From a virus, in IMG/VR virus record IMGVR_UViG_3300008266_000413, positions 1 to 49,073 of that record: DNA of 49,073 bases; one strand, written 5' to 3'. The position numbers and the translations under genes are program-made. The notes under the pieces are model-generated. The model made no database searches, was not told where the DNA came from, and was given only the letters and a program-made list of their open reading frames with translations. Below are positions 21,495 to 29,355 of this stretch, in pieces; position 1 is the first letter of the stretch; every line of letters starts with the position of its first letter.

Positions 21495-21735
21495 ACAATG
21501 CTCAAGCTGCGGAGGTTTTTGTAAAAAGTCAGGGTGTGAAAGATTAGGAGTAAAACAAATGAACTTTCCATTTTTAGAAGCAAAAACACGGCTAATACGC
21601 ATCATGGGTACATTTGATTTAGCAACAGGTCATGCTGATACATTTGATGAATTACTTGATTCGTTAGAATCAGAATTGCGTGATGTGCTTGGACACTACC
21701 GTGAAGCCAAGCTAAAGGCCAAGAACCATGACTGA
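21487..21735 (+). CDS. Small protein, 82 aa from TTG or 58 aa from ATG 21559
   Basis: The frame can start at TTG 21487 (8 nt after AAGGAG), giving a Cys cluster CSSCGGFCKKSGC, or at ATG 21559 (8 nt after AGGAG), giving MNFPFLEAKTRLIRIMGTFD. Both sites have good ribosome signals, so two products could be made. The shared part is helical and acidic. No family recognised. Confidence 0.6.
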   Translation: MDRQCSSCGGFCKKSGCERLGVKQMNFPFLEAKTRLIRIMGTFDLATGHADTFDELLDSLESELRDVLGHYREAKLKAKNHD

Positions 21736-21886
21736 TTATTCAAACTACGAAACACAACGAAGCATTTTGATTGAGTACCTGCAAGTAATGATTGCTCGAT
21801 GCGATTGGCATGGGGTAGCTGATGTAGCTATGGACTTGCGCGAGATGGAGGCCGAGCGCCGCACGATGGAGAAGAACGATGGATAA
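21728..21886 (+). CDS. Small hypothetical protein, 52 aa
   Basis: ATG 21728 overlaps the previous gene by 8 nt. MTDYSNYETQRSILIEYLQV begins two amphipathic helices. The end is acidic and basic mixed (MEAERRTMEKNDG). It also overlaps the next start. Unknown function. Confidence 0.6.
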   Translation: MTDYSNYETQRSILIEYLQVMIARCDWHGVADVAMDLREMEAERRTMEKNDG

Positions 21887-22052
21887 AGAAATAAAGAGAA
21901 GGGTGGGCGAAGAGACTGCGCGAACAACGATCTCCATGATGCGCTCACTAGCTAAGAACATACCGATCAGCCCGTTTCACCTTGCCGCAGCCGACGACAT
22001 GGAAGCGTTGTTAAACGAAGTGTTACGGTATAGAAGGGAGGAGAACGAATGA
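21879..22052 (+). CDS. Small hypothetical protein, 57 aa
   Basis: ATG 21879 overlaps the previous gene by 8 nt, with GGAG upstream. MDKEIKRRVGEETARTTISM is a charged helical protein. Its stop overlaps the nuclease ATG by 4 nt. Unknown function; support comes from the unbroken chain of overlapping genes. Confidence 0.6.
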   Translation: MDKEIKRRVGEETARTTISMMRSLAKNIPISPFHLAAADDMEALLNEVLRYRREENE

Positions 22053-22711
22053 GCATTGTCTGGTCATTCAGTAGCCTCAAGACTTTTCAACAGTGCCCTC
22101 GCAAGTACTACCATGCAAAGGTTGCCAAGGATATAAAGGAATCAGATACCAAGGCAACGCTGTACGGTAAGCAGATGCACACGATTGCCGAGGAGTACAT
22201 CAGGGACGGTAAACCTATACCCCCTGCGTTCAACTACCTTGAGCCTACGTTGCAAATGTTAGCTGCTATCCCCGGCGAGAAGCTGTGCGAGGTGAAGCTT
22301 GGCCTGACCCGTGACATGAAGGCTTGTGACTTTGACGCCCCTGATGTCTGGTGGCATGGCATTGCCGACTTGGTAATTATTAACGAAGAGAAAGGCCTTG
22401 CACATTCAGTTGACTACAAGACTAGTAAGAGTGCACGATACGCGGATACCAAGCAGTTGGATTTAGTGGCGGCTGGCATCTTTGCCAAGTTCCCCAAGAT
22501 TAATAGAATCAAGTCCGCGTTGGTGTTTGTGGTTAGCAAGGAGTTTGTGAAAGCCGACCACGCCAAGGAGAAGGAGCTTCAGTACATAGCGCAGGTAATC
22601 CCTGACATTGACCGTATTGAAGCATCGCTAAGCACGAACGTATGGAACCCAGTCAGTGGGCCTCTTTGCAAGTTCTGTGCGGTAACAGCGTGTGAATACA
22701 ACAGGAGCTAA
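22049..22711 (+). CDS. PD-(D/E)XK exonuclease, Cas4/RecB-like, 220 aa
   Basis: The order of motifs is that of the PDDEXK_1 family: SSLKTFQQCPRKYYH at the N-terminus, GKQMHTIAEEYI with the catalytic His, GIADLVI with Asp, SVDYKTSKS with Asp-x-Lys, then a Gln-containing helix (KQLDLVAAG). The C-terminus CKFCAVTACEYNRS plus the N-terminal Cys could bind an iron-sulfur cluster as in Cas4 and AddB. It probably processes DNA ends in recombination or replication. GGGAGGAG lies 7 nt before ATG. Confidence 0.85.
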   Translation: MSIVWSFSSLKTFQQCPRKYYHAKVAKDIKESDTKATLYGKQMHTIAEEYIRDGKPIPPAFNYLEPTLQMLAAIPGEKLCEVKLGLTRDMKACDFDAPDVWWHGIADLVIINEEKGLAHSVDYKTSKSARYADTKQLDLVAAGIFAKFPKINRIKSALVFVVSKEFVKADHAKEKELQYIAQVIPDIDRIEASLSTNVWNPVSGPLCKFCAVTACEYNRS

Positions 22712-22713
22712 CA

Positions 22714-22917
22714 ATGCAAGAGATAACAGCGTATCAAACTAAAGACGGGAAAATCTTTTCTACTATTGAAGAAGCTGTTGGTTACGAAGATTCATTGAGA
22801 TGGGGCAAGGAGATTGATAGTTTTGCTAAGTCAACTTTCTGCCCGTACTCTGGGATGCAACTAAGTATGGTGCGTAAGACCATCATTGCTTGGGAGCGAT
22901 ACAAACTATCTGAATGA
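22714..22917 (+). CDS. Small hypothetical protein, 67 aa
   Basis: The start follows GGAGCTAACA, the same spacer as the left arm of the palindrome but without the right arm. MQEITAYQTKDGKIFSTIEE shows a two-stranded turn followed by a helix, a layout seen in many small phage proteins. Unknown function. Confidence 0.7.
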   Translation: MQEITAYQTKDGKIFSTIEEAVGYEDSLRWGKEIDSFAKSTFCPYSGMQLSMVRKTIIAWERYKLSE

Positions 22918-22925
22918 GGTGCACC

Positions 22926-23240
22926 ATGCCCTACGTAAATAAACCTAGGCCGTACAAGAAAGAGTATCAACAGCAGGTTACCCGAGGCGAAGCCGACGAG
23001 CGCAAAGAACGTGAACGTGCCCGAGCACTGATTGACAAGAAAGGCCGTGACGCAAACGGTAATGGCAAAGCTGATGCGCGTGAAGGTAAAGATGTTTCCC
23101 ACGTAAAAGCTCTGTCCAAGGGCGGTGCAAATAAAGATGGCTTGCGTGTGGAGTCAGCCTCCGCTAATCGTTCGTATCGCCGGGGTTCAAATCACAAGGT
23201 TGTATCTGAAACTAGCACCAAGGAACGGAAAAAGAAATGA
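22926..23240 (+). CDS. Basic HNH-like protein, 104 aa
   Basis: Start chosen at ATG 22926 (MPYVNKPRPYKKEYQQQVTR), 5 nt after AGGTG. The core DVSHVKALSKGGANKDGLRV followed by SANRSYRR looks like a compact HNH: His near a Gly-Gly turn, then Asn in the last helix. The rest is very basic. It may be a small HNH nuclease or a DNA-binding derivative; catalytic competence is unproven. Confidence 0.55.
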   Translation: MPYVNKPRPYKKEYQQQVTRGEADERKERERARALIDKKGRDANGNGKADAREGKDVSHVKALSKGGANKDGLRVESASANRSYRRGSNHKVVSETSTKERKKK

Positions 23241-23440
23241 AGTTAGGAGATGCAATGACGCTGGAGGAAGCTAGAACGATCTGGCTAACATTGTTAGGTA
23301 CTGAGCAGATGGGTTTTGCCGACATGATGAATCACCCGATGTACCAATACACCCTTGCAAATGCGTACGTAGTGCTTAGAGATGCTGATGCAGTGGCTAG
23401 AGATTACGACAGACAAACTGTGAAAATTAAATGCTATTAG
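23237..23440 (+). CDS. Small hypothetical protein, 67 aa
   Basis: MKLGDAMTLEEARTIWLTLL is a helical protein. The Leu-Thr-Leu-Leu-Gly is encoded by palindrome copy 19. It overlaps the HNH-like gene and the helicase gene. GGAGATG signals are present upstream and inside, so ATG 23255 is an alternative start. Unknown function. Confidence 0.65.
   Translation: MKLGDAMTLEEARTIWLTLLGTEQMGFADMMNHPMYQYTLANAYVVLRDADAVARDYDRQTVKIKCY
23285..23297. repeat. CTAACANTGTTAG palindrome, copy 19 (last)
   Basis: Centre base T. Inside the 67-residue gene, read as CTA ACA TTG TTA. It is the rightmost copy seen; none was noticed in the remaining 25 kb. Confidence 0.9.
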
Positions 23441-24696
23441 AAAATTACGATTGGCCGAGGCCGTACGGCTTTACCCCGTTTGACCATCAGAAGAAGACTG
23501 CTGAGTTCTTGATTAGCAACCGCAAGTCATTCTGCTTCAACGAGCAGGGCACAGGTAAGACCGCGTCCGTCATCTGGGCGGTGGAACACGGCTCAGCCGC
23601 TAAGCGCCGCGAGATCATTAACGGTGACGCCGACTTCGTTATCATTAACTTCGATGGCGTGAAGATTGTTAAGGATCAGCTAGCCGCTGCGGGGTTTGAC
23701 CTGCTGGTAGTTGATGAAGCGTCGGCGTATAAGAATGCCCAGACCGACCGGTGGAAAGCACTGCGTGACGTGAACAAAACCGTCAAGGGGTTGTGGATGT
23801 TGACAGGTACTCCTGCTGCGCAGTCCCCAGTAGATGCGTACGGGTTAGCTAAACTGATTAACCCCACAGGTGTGCCAATGTTCTTCGGGCAGTACCGAGA
23901 CATGGTGATGACAAAGGTTAGCGAGTATCGATGGATACCAAAACCGACTGCTAAGGATACTGTGCATCGTGTACTGCAACCTGCGATTCGTTTCGAGAAG
24001 GCCCAGTGTCTTGACTTGCCTCCGGTTACGCACGTAGATCGAGATGCACCCATGACGACGCAGCAGCTACAGTACTACAACACCATGAAGAAGCAGATGT
24101 TGATTGAAGCTGCCGGGGAGGAGATTAGTTCAGTCAACGCCGCTGCCAAGCTAAATAAACTTTTGCAGATTGCTGGCGGTGCAGTGTATTCAGATAAAAA
24201 GGAAGTCATTGAGTTTGACGTTAGCAACCGACTGAAAGTTGTACACGAAGTTATTGAAGAAGCCAGTCAGAAGGTGTTAGTGTTTGTGCCGTACACGCAC
24301 ACGTTGGAGTTGCTGAAAACTTATCTGGATGGCAAAGGTATTAGCTGTGAGATCATCAACGGTTCTGTGTCGGTCAACCGTCGAGCCGAGCTGGTAAAAG
24401 AATTCCAGACAAAACCAAACCCACACGTATTACTTATACAACCGCAAGCTGCATCACACGGTTTGACCCTGACCGCTGCCGACACTATTGTGTGGTACGC
24501 ACCAACTACTAGCGTAGAGACATACCTGCAAGCTAACGCACGTATTGATCGCCCCGGCCAGAAGCACAACATGACAATCATGCACATCGTTGGTAGTCCA
24601 GTGGAGTCCAAGGTGTATCAACTGCTACGTAGCAACATCGACAACCACGAAAAAATAATTGATCTTTATCGTCAAGAACTTGAAAATGAGTCTTGA
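23431..24696 (+). CDS. SNF2-type DEAD-like helicase, 421 aa, motif Ia region missing
   Basis: Motif I QGTGKT (residues 39-44), motif II VDEAS (94-98), motif III LTGTPA, a helicase C domain with VLVFVPYTHTLELL, QAASHGLTLTAAD, and motif VI QANARIDRPGQ are all present. This is the short SNF2 protein typical of phages. Between motif I and GSAAKRREI the protein is only about 10 residues long, whereas relatives have a strand with motif Ia (VLIVAP type) and about 45 more residues. The gene is otherwise intact and in frame. Activity as an ATPase is therefore doubtful. Confidence 0.85.
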   Translation: MLLENYDWPRPYGFTPFDHQKKTAEFLISNRKSFCFNEQGTGKTASVIWAVEHGSAAKRREIINGDADFVIINFDGVKIVKDQLAAAGFDLLVVDEASAYKNAQTDRWKALRDVNKTVKGLWMLTGTPAAQSPVDAYGLAKLINPTGVPMFFGQYRDMVMTKVSEYRWIPKPTAKDTVHRVLQPAIRFEKAQCLDLPPVTHVDRDAPMTTQQLQYYNTMKKQMLIEAAGEEISSVNAAAKLNKLLQIAGGAVYSDKKEVIEFDVSNRLKVVHEVIEEASQKVLVFVPYTHTLELLKTYLDGKGISCEIINGSVSVNRRAELVKEFQTKPNPHVLLIQPQAASHGLTLTAADTIVWYAPTTSVETYLQANARIDRPGQKHNMTIMHIVGSPVESKVYQLLRSNIDNHEKIIDLYRQELENES

Positions 24697-24720
24697 CATT
24701 GTACAAAGGTGGTGTATAGT
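24693..24720 (+). promoter_or_regulatory. Promoter P5 for the ssDNA-binding/primase operon
   Basis: TTGACA (overlapping the helicase stop) and TATAGT are separated by 16 bp, with TG directly before the -10 box. It is followed by a leader of about 165 nt. Confidence 0.85.
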
Positions 24721-24893
24721 GGGTTCACCAGTGCGAGAGTTCTGGGGAAGTGATCGATATTAGAGACCCAAGCTGTGTGTGGGGATAATAACTGCAGCGG
24801 CGGGGGCTGGGCTAAAACCGTAGGATTTTGTTTCGTTTCCCTACAGGTCTTCCACTCAGTGACCCCGCAATTTACTTTATTAGAGGAGATGAA
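24721..24893 (+). promoter_or_regulatory. Long untranslated leader after P5
   Basis: No gene or palindrome copy is seen here. Short stems are possible, such as CCAG/CTGG (24728-24745) and GTAGG/CCTAC (24820-24844), and a G-rich stretch lies near 24800. The frame of the next gene extends to 24828 through a TTG codon without a ribosome site. Leaders of this length are unusual in this compact region. Confidence 0.5.
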
Positions 24894-25313
24894 ATGGATG
24901 AAGTGTTAGACACCCCCGCCGACCCAGTCCCCCTTGATGTGCTTACCAAAGTCTACATAAAGATGCGGGATACACGTGCGCAAATGAAACGTGAGTTCGA
25001 GGCTAAGGATGCGGAGATAGAGCAGCAGATGGATCAGATTGAGTTGGAGATGTTGGACGTATGTAAGAAGAATGCAGCAAATAGTATTCGTACCGAACAC
25101 GGCACGATTATCCGTCAAGTGAGATCAAGATACTGGACGAATGATTGGGATTCTATGTATCGCTTTATCAAAGATAACGATGCGTATGGCCTGTTAGAGA
25201 AGAGACTTCATCAGACACACATGAAAGAGTTTCTTGTTGAGAATCCAGATAAGCTCCCTATGGGTTTAAACGTAGAGAGTGAGTACACCATAACCGTTAG
25301 ACGTTCTTCGTGA
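24894..25313 (+). CDS. Hypothetical coiled-coil protein, 139 aa
   Basis: Start chosen at ATG 24894 (MDEVLDTPADPVPLDVLTKV) after GAGGAGATGAA. Residues about 20-65 form a strongly heptad-like helix (RAQMKREFEAKDAEIEQQMD). The C-terminal half holds a short mixed domain ending in strands (SEYTITVRR). It lies next to the likely ssDNA-binding gene, with which such proteins often co-occur in phages. Function unknown. Confidence 0.75.
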   Translation: MDEVLDTPADPVPLDVLTKVYIKMRDTRAQMKREFEAKDAEIEQQMDQIELEMLDVCKKNAANSIRTEHGTIIRQVRSRYWTNDWDSMYRFIKDNDAYGLLEKRLHQTHMKEFLVENPDKLPMGLNVESEYTITVRRSS

Positions 25314-25320
25314 GGATGAT

Positions 25321-26205
25321 ATGAGTAACTTAGCACTTGTTTCCCAAGACCTGCCTGATTTCCTGCAAAACACAGGTATCAGTGATTTAACCAAGACCCT
25401 CGTCGGCAAGACCGGTGTAAAGCGTATTGTTCCTAAGAACGGTATCTTTAGCAAAACGGTTGGCGGCGAAGTTATGGGCAAAACCGGTGGCCCCCTGAAG
25501 GTTGTGATTGTTCACGCATCCCCAGCCGTTGGCCGTATTTTTTATGCGAAAGCATGGTCTCCTGATGCTGAACCTGCGGCACCTGACTGCTTCTCCAACG
25601 ATGGCCGTACACCCGATAAAGGTGCGCAGTCTCCTGCTGCAGATCGTTGCGATAGCTGCCCTAACAACATTAAGGGTTCTGGCATGGGTATTTCGAAAGC
25701 TTGCCGCTACTCGCGCCGACTGGCTGTTATGCTGCTTGATGATTTTGGTACCCCGCTGGAAGGCTCGGTCTACCAGATGAATTTGGCATCGAAGACCCTG
25801 TTCGGTGACAACGTGGGTGACCGTTTCACGTTTGAGAACTACGCCAAGTACCTTGCCAACAACGGCAAATCAGTGGATTGGTTTATCACCGAGATCAGCT
25901 TTAACGCAGACAACGACAATCAGTCAGTTCTGTTTGAGGCAGTCGGGCACATTAACAAAACCATTTACGAAGTATCACTGCCAGCATCGCAGCGTGATGA
26001 AGTAAAGAAGATGGTGGTAATGACTCCGTATCAAGCCGACGTTAGCGGTCGTGCGCTCCCTGCTCCTACTAAGGAAGACAAGGAAGAGTTCGAAACCGTT
26101 GCAGTAACAGAGCCAAAGAAGCGTGAAAGCAAAAAAGCTGTTGACGCACCTGCTGTTAAGCAGAGCCTTGACTCGGTAGTAAAAGCATGGAGTGATGAGG
26201 ACTAA
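25321..26205 (+). CDS. Probable ssDNA-binding protein, 294 aa
   Basis: A beta-rich core (about residues 50-240) contains a four-Cys cluster (PDCF ... RCDSCPNN ... KACRYSRR, about residues 95-135) that could bind zinc, as phage ssDNA-binding proteins such as T4 gp32 do. A charged linker follows and the last residues are acidic (KAWSDED), as in SSB-type C-terminal tails that recruit replication partners. It sits between the polymerase block and the primase-helicase. The identification is structural inference. Confidence 0.55.
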   Translation: MSNLALVSQDLPDFLQNTGISDLTKTLVGKTGVKRIVPKNGIFSKTVGGEVMGKTGGPLKVVIVHASPAVGRIFYAKAWSPDAEPAAPDCFSNDGRTPDKGAQSPAADRCDSCPNNIKGSGMGISKACRYSRRLAVMLLDDFGTPLEGSVYQMNLASKTLFGDNVGDRFTFENYAKYLANNGKSVDWFITEISFNADNDNQSVLFEAVGHINKTIYEVSLPASQRDEVKKMVVMTPYQADVSGRALPAPTKEDKEEFETVAVTEPKKRESKKAVDAPAVKQSLDSVVKAWSDED

Positions 26206-26206
26206 T

Positions 26207-26446
26207 ATGAGTTATGGGTACAGTCAGCGCCTTATTGAAGCTATACAAGCGGCAGACTCTAAGTCGCTGAGTGTTGCTCTTGGACGACTCTGTTTAAAAC
26301 TCGACATTCCAGTCAACGATGTTGCGCACGACTTGGGGGTGAGCCGGGCTACGGTTTACAACTGGTTTTGGGGAATCTCAAAGCCAGACCCCAAGAGAAG
26401 TGCTCGGATTACCGAGTACATCTATGAGCTTAAAAATAGCAAGTAA
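26207..26446 (+). CDS. Helix-turn-helix (Cro/CI-like) regulator, 79 aa
   Basis: Start chosen at ATG 26207 (MSYGYSQRLIEAIQAADSKS), 6 nt after AGGA. Residues about 30-58 form a helix-turn-helix: LKLDIPVNDVAHDLGVSRAT followed by VYNWFWGISKP, with Trp in the recognition helix. It is a compact transcription factor and a candidate binder of the dispersed palindromes or of the 7708-8091 array. A C-rich/G-rich hairpin follows. Confidence 0.8.
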   Translation: MSYGYSQRLIEAIQAADSKSLSVALGRLCLKLDIPVNDVAHDLGVSRATVYNWFWGISKPDPKRSARITEYIYELKNSK

Positions 26447-26459
26447 AACAACAAGCGTT

Positions 26460-26475
26460 GGGGGGCTTGCCCCCC
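26460..26475 (+). terminator. Hairpin between regulator and primase genes (weak terminator or attenuator)
   Basis: GGGGGG and CCCCCC pair around a CTTG loop. Only TTCT follows, so termination would be partial. It could reduce primase expression relative to the upstream genes. Confidence 0.55.
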
Positions 26476-26505
26476 TTCTAAGTGCCTCTTTACCTCTAAA
26501 ATTCT

Positions 26506-29355
26506 ATGTCCACTTTCGACCTACTCGACGCTGTACTTCCCCCCGAGGGGCGGTATTGCGTTCTGGGGTTAGGTAAGTATCCAGATCAGACGTTCTGGAA
26601 TACACGCGAAGAAGTTGAGACACAAACACAAAAGCTAGTTAAGGATGGTTTCGATGTGTACTTTGGATGTGCAAAGTACGGAGCCGCTAATAACCGCACA
26701 CACAACAATGCCCTGCATTTCCGCGCACTCTGGATTGATATTGACTGCGGACCGACTAAGGGCGTCCCAAACGAAAAAGGCATCGTCCAAGGCTACCTGA
26801 CCCAAGAGGAAGGGCTGGCTGAATTTCAGAAGTTCTGCAAGGCATACAAGCTGCCTCGACCCATACTGGTCAACTCTGGATACGGGATACATGCGTACTG
26901 GCTACTTGAAGAAACTATCAACCGCCAGATGTGGGAGCCGCTGTCAAACCGGCTGTGCGAACTTTGCGTTGAGCATGGGTTGATCATTGACCCGTCTGTG
27001 TTTGAAGCTTCCCGCGTCCTACGTATCCCCAGCACTAAGAACTTTAAGTACGACTCCGAAGCCGACGTGTCTGTAATGAGCGATAAGACTACTCGGTTGT
27101 CGTATGAGCAAATCAAGGAGTTGCTCGGTGCATCAGACCCAGCTCCGGAGAAGCCTGACTTTATCCCGTCCAAGCTAAGTCCTTTGATGGAATCAATGAT
27201 GGCAAACAAGGTCAAGCGGTTCAAGACCATTATGATCAAGTCGGCAGAGGGCACCGGCTGTAACCAACTGCTTCACTGCTACGAGAACCAAGAGAGTATC
27301 CCGTATGACTTGTGGCGCTCGGCGCTGTCGATCACTGCGTTCTGTATAGATAAGGATATAGCAGCACACCGCATGTCCGAGAAGTACCCAGACTACAACG
27401 CATCAGAAGTTGAGCGCAAGCTAGACGATCTGGTTCGCACTGGAGGCCCACATCGCTGTGTGACATTTGAGAAGTACAACCCCGGTGGTTGCGATGACTG
27501 CCCACACAAAGGCGTTATTACTTCTCCGATAGTACTAGGTGCAGAGATAGCTGAGGCCGACGAAGCCGACAACGAAGTTGCGGTTGAGGAAGAAGAGGGT
27601 ACGCAGACTTACCAGATACCATCCTATCCGTTTCCTTTCTTTCGAGGCAAGACCGGTGGCGTATACCGCAAGCCAATGGACGACGAAGACGACCCGCAGC
27701 TTGTGTACGAGAACGACCTGTATATCGTCAAGCGTATGCAAGACCCCGGTGCTGGTGAGACGCTGTTGTTTAGGCTGCACTTACCAAGGGATGGAGTTCG
27801 GGAGTTCTCTGTCCCGCTAGTCAACGCAGTCGTTAAAGAAAAACTGAGGGACTCACTTGCCCCGCATGGCGTTGCCCCTTCGGGCAAACAGGTAGATATG
27901 CTACTGATGTACGTCATGACGTTTGTGAAGAACCTACAACATCAAAACAAGGCGGAGATTATGAGAACACAATTTGGGTGGGTGGATAAAGACAGTAAGT
28001 TTATTATTGGCGACCGTGAGATTACCAAGGACGGAGTGTTCTACAGCCCACCGTCTGTAGCTACGAGAGAAGATGCAGCCTTGGTTTACGCGAAGGGCGA
28101 CTTCGAGAAGTGGAAAGAAGTGTTCAACATGTATTCCAAAGCAGGACTGGAACCCCATGCGTTTGCCGCACTCACAGCTTTTGGCTCACCTCTGCTGAAG
28201 TTTACTGGCTTGAGCGGTGCAATTATCAACGTAATCCATGAGAGTTCGGGATCAGGCAAATCGACCACACTGTACATGTGCAACAGCGTCTATGGGGAAC
28301 CGCAGAAACTGGCCTCAATCTGGAAGGACACGCTCAACGCCAAGTTACACCGACTCGGCGTATTGAATAACTTACCCAATACGATTGACGAAATTACAAA
28401 TACCACGCCGATGGAGTTTTCCGATCTGGCGTACAGCATTAGCCAAGGCCGGGGCAAGAATAAGATGAAGTCCCAGACCAACGAGATGCGCTTAAACAAT
28501 ACTTCATGGCAGGGCATAACCTTAGCATCGGCTAATGCTAGCTTTTACGAGAAGCTTGGTGCGGCTAAGAACTCTCCCGATGGCGAGTCTATGCGTCTGC
28601 TGGAATACGCAATCAGGCCGACCAACATCATCGGTGTCGCCGAGGGTAAACAGATGTTCGACCATCAACTGATGGAAAACTTCGGCCATGCAGGTGAGGT
28701 GTACGCGCAGTGGTTGGTCAACAACCTTGAGGATGCTAAAGCATTACTAGCCAAGGTACAGGCTAGGATCGACAAGGCCGTGCAGTTCACCAGCCGTGAG
28801 CGTTTCTGGTCGGCAGTGGCAGCTTGTAACATTACCGGTGGTTTGATTTCTCGAAGCCTTGGCCTGCATGACTACGACATGGCGGCAGTGTACGAGTGGC
28901 TGCTCCAGATGCTTGGCGAGATGCGTGAAGACATCAAACCCCCGCAGTCAAACCCTGCAATCTTTCTCGGTGAGTTTATCAATAGCCACATTAACAACGC
29001 TCTGGTGGTCAACGGCGAGGTAGATGCACGAAGCAATATGGAGGCTATGCCGTTGTGGGAACCCCGTGGGGAGTTGCTGATACGTTACGAGCCAGATAAT
29101 AAGCACCTGTACGTAGCGGCCAAGCAGTTCAAGGACTTCTGCGTGAAGCAGCAAATCAACTACAAGAACATGTTAAAAGAATTGCATGGCGCTAATGTGT
29201 TTGTCGAGGCTATGAATAAGCGCATGTCCAAGGGGATGAGTGTGGTTTCCCCCGCAGTCAGGGTGCTCAAGTTCGATGCTTCGTCGTCTGAGTTTATTCA
29301 GATGGATAGCCTGATCCCAACAAATGAAAATCGAGACGGTCAGCTACAACATTGA
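26506..29355 (+). CDS. Primase-helicase (AEP primase plus DUF927-type ATPase), 949 aa
   Basis: The N-terminal third looks like an archaeo-eukaryotic-type primase: ALWIDID (residues 74-80) supplies the two Asp ligands, NSGYGIHAYW (about 123-132) supplies the conserved His, and a third motif follows at about DPSVFEASRVLRIPST. An acidic linker lies near 350-365. The C-terminal half is a DUF927-type helicase ATPase with Walker A ESSGSGKST (about 580) and TIDEITN as the Walker B-like strand. It would prime and unwind DNA at the fork with the family A polymerase. No other replicative helicase is seen. Confidence 0.8.
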   Translation: MSTFDLLDAVLPPEGRYCVLGLGKYPDQTFWNTREEVETQTQKLVKDGFDVYFGCAKYGAANNRTHNNALHFRALWIDIDCGPTKGVPNEKGIVQGYLTQEEGLAEFQKFCKAYKLPRPILVNSGYGIHAYWLLEETINRQMWEPLSNRLCELCVEHGLIIDPSVFEASRVLRIPSTKNFKYDSEADVSVMSDKTTRLSYEQIKELLGASDPAPEKPDFIPSKLSPLMESMMANKVKRFKTIMIKSAEGTGCNQLLHCYENQESIPYDLWRSALSITAFCIDKDIAAHRMSEKYPDYNASEVERKLDDLVRTGGPHRCVTFEKYNPGGCDDCPHKGVITSPIVLGAEIAEADEADNEVAVEEEEGTQTYQIPSYPFPFFRGKTGGVYRKPMDDEDDPQLVYENDLYIVKRMQDPGAGETLLFRLHLPRDGVREFSVPLVNAVVKEKLRDSLAPHGVAPSGKQVDMLLMYVMTFVKNLQHQNKAEIMRTQFGWVDKDSKFIIGDREITKDGVFYSPPSVATREDAALVYAKGDFEKWKEVFNMYSKAGLEPHAFAALTAFGSPLLKFTGLSGAIINVIHESSGSGKSTTLYMCNSVYGEPQKLASIWKDTLNAKLHRLGVLNNLPNTIDEITNTTPMEFSDLAYSISQGRGKNKMKSQTNEMRLNNTSWQGITLASANASFYEKLGAAKNSPDGESMRLLEYAIRPTNIIGVAEGKQMFDHQLMENFGHAGEVYAQWLVNNLEDAKALLAKVQARIDKAVQFTSRERFWSAVAACNITGGLISRSLGLHDYDMAAVYEWLLQMLGEMREDIKPPQSNPAIFLGEFINSHINNALVVNGEVDARSNMEAMPLWEPRGELLIRYEPDNKHLYVAAKQFKDFCVKQQINYKNMLKELHGANVFVEAMNKRMSKGMSVVSPAVRVLKFDASSSEFIQMDSLIPTNENRDGQLQH

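Noticed and set aside
8328-23297. CRISPR-like reading of the palindromes
   Set aside because: The copies are only 13 bp, spacing is irregular (tens of bases to several kb) and they lie inside genes; no spacers of constant length exist.
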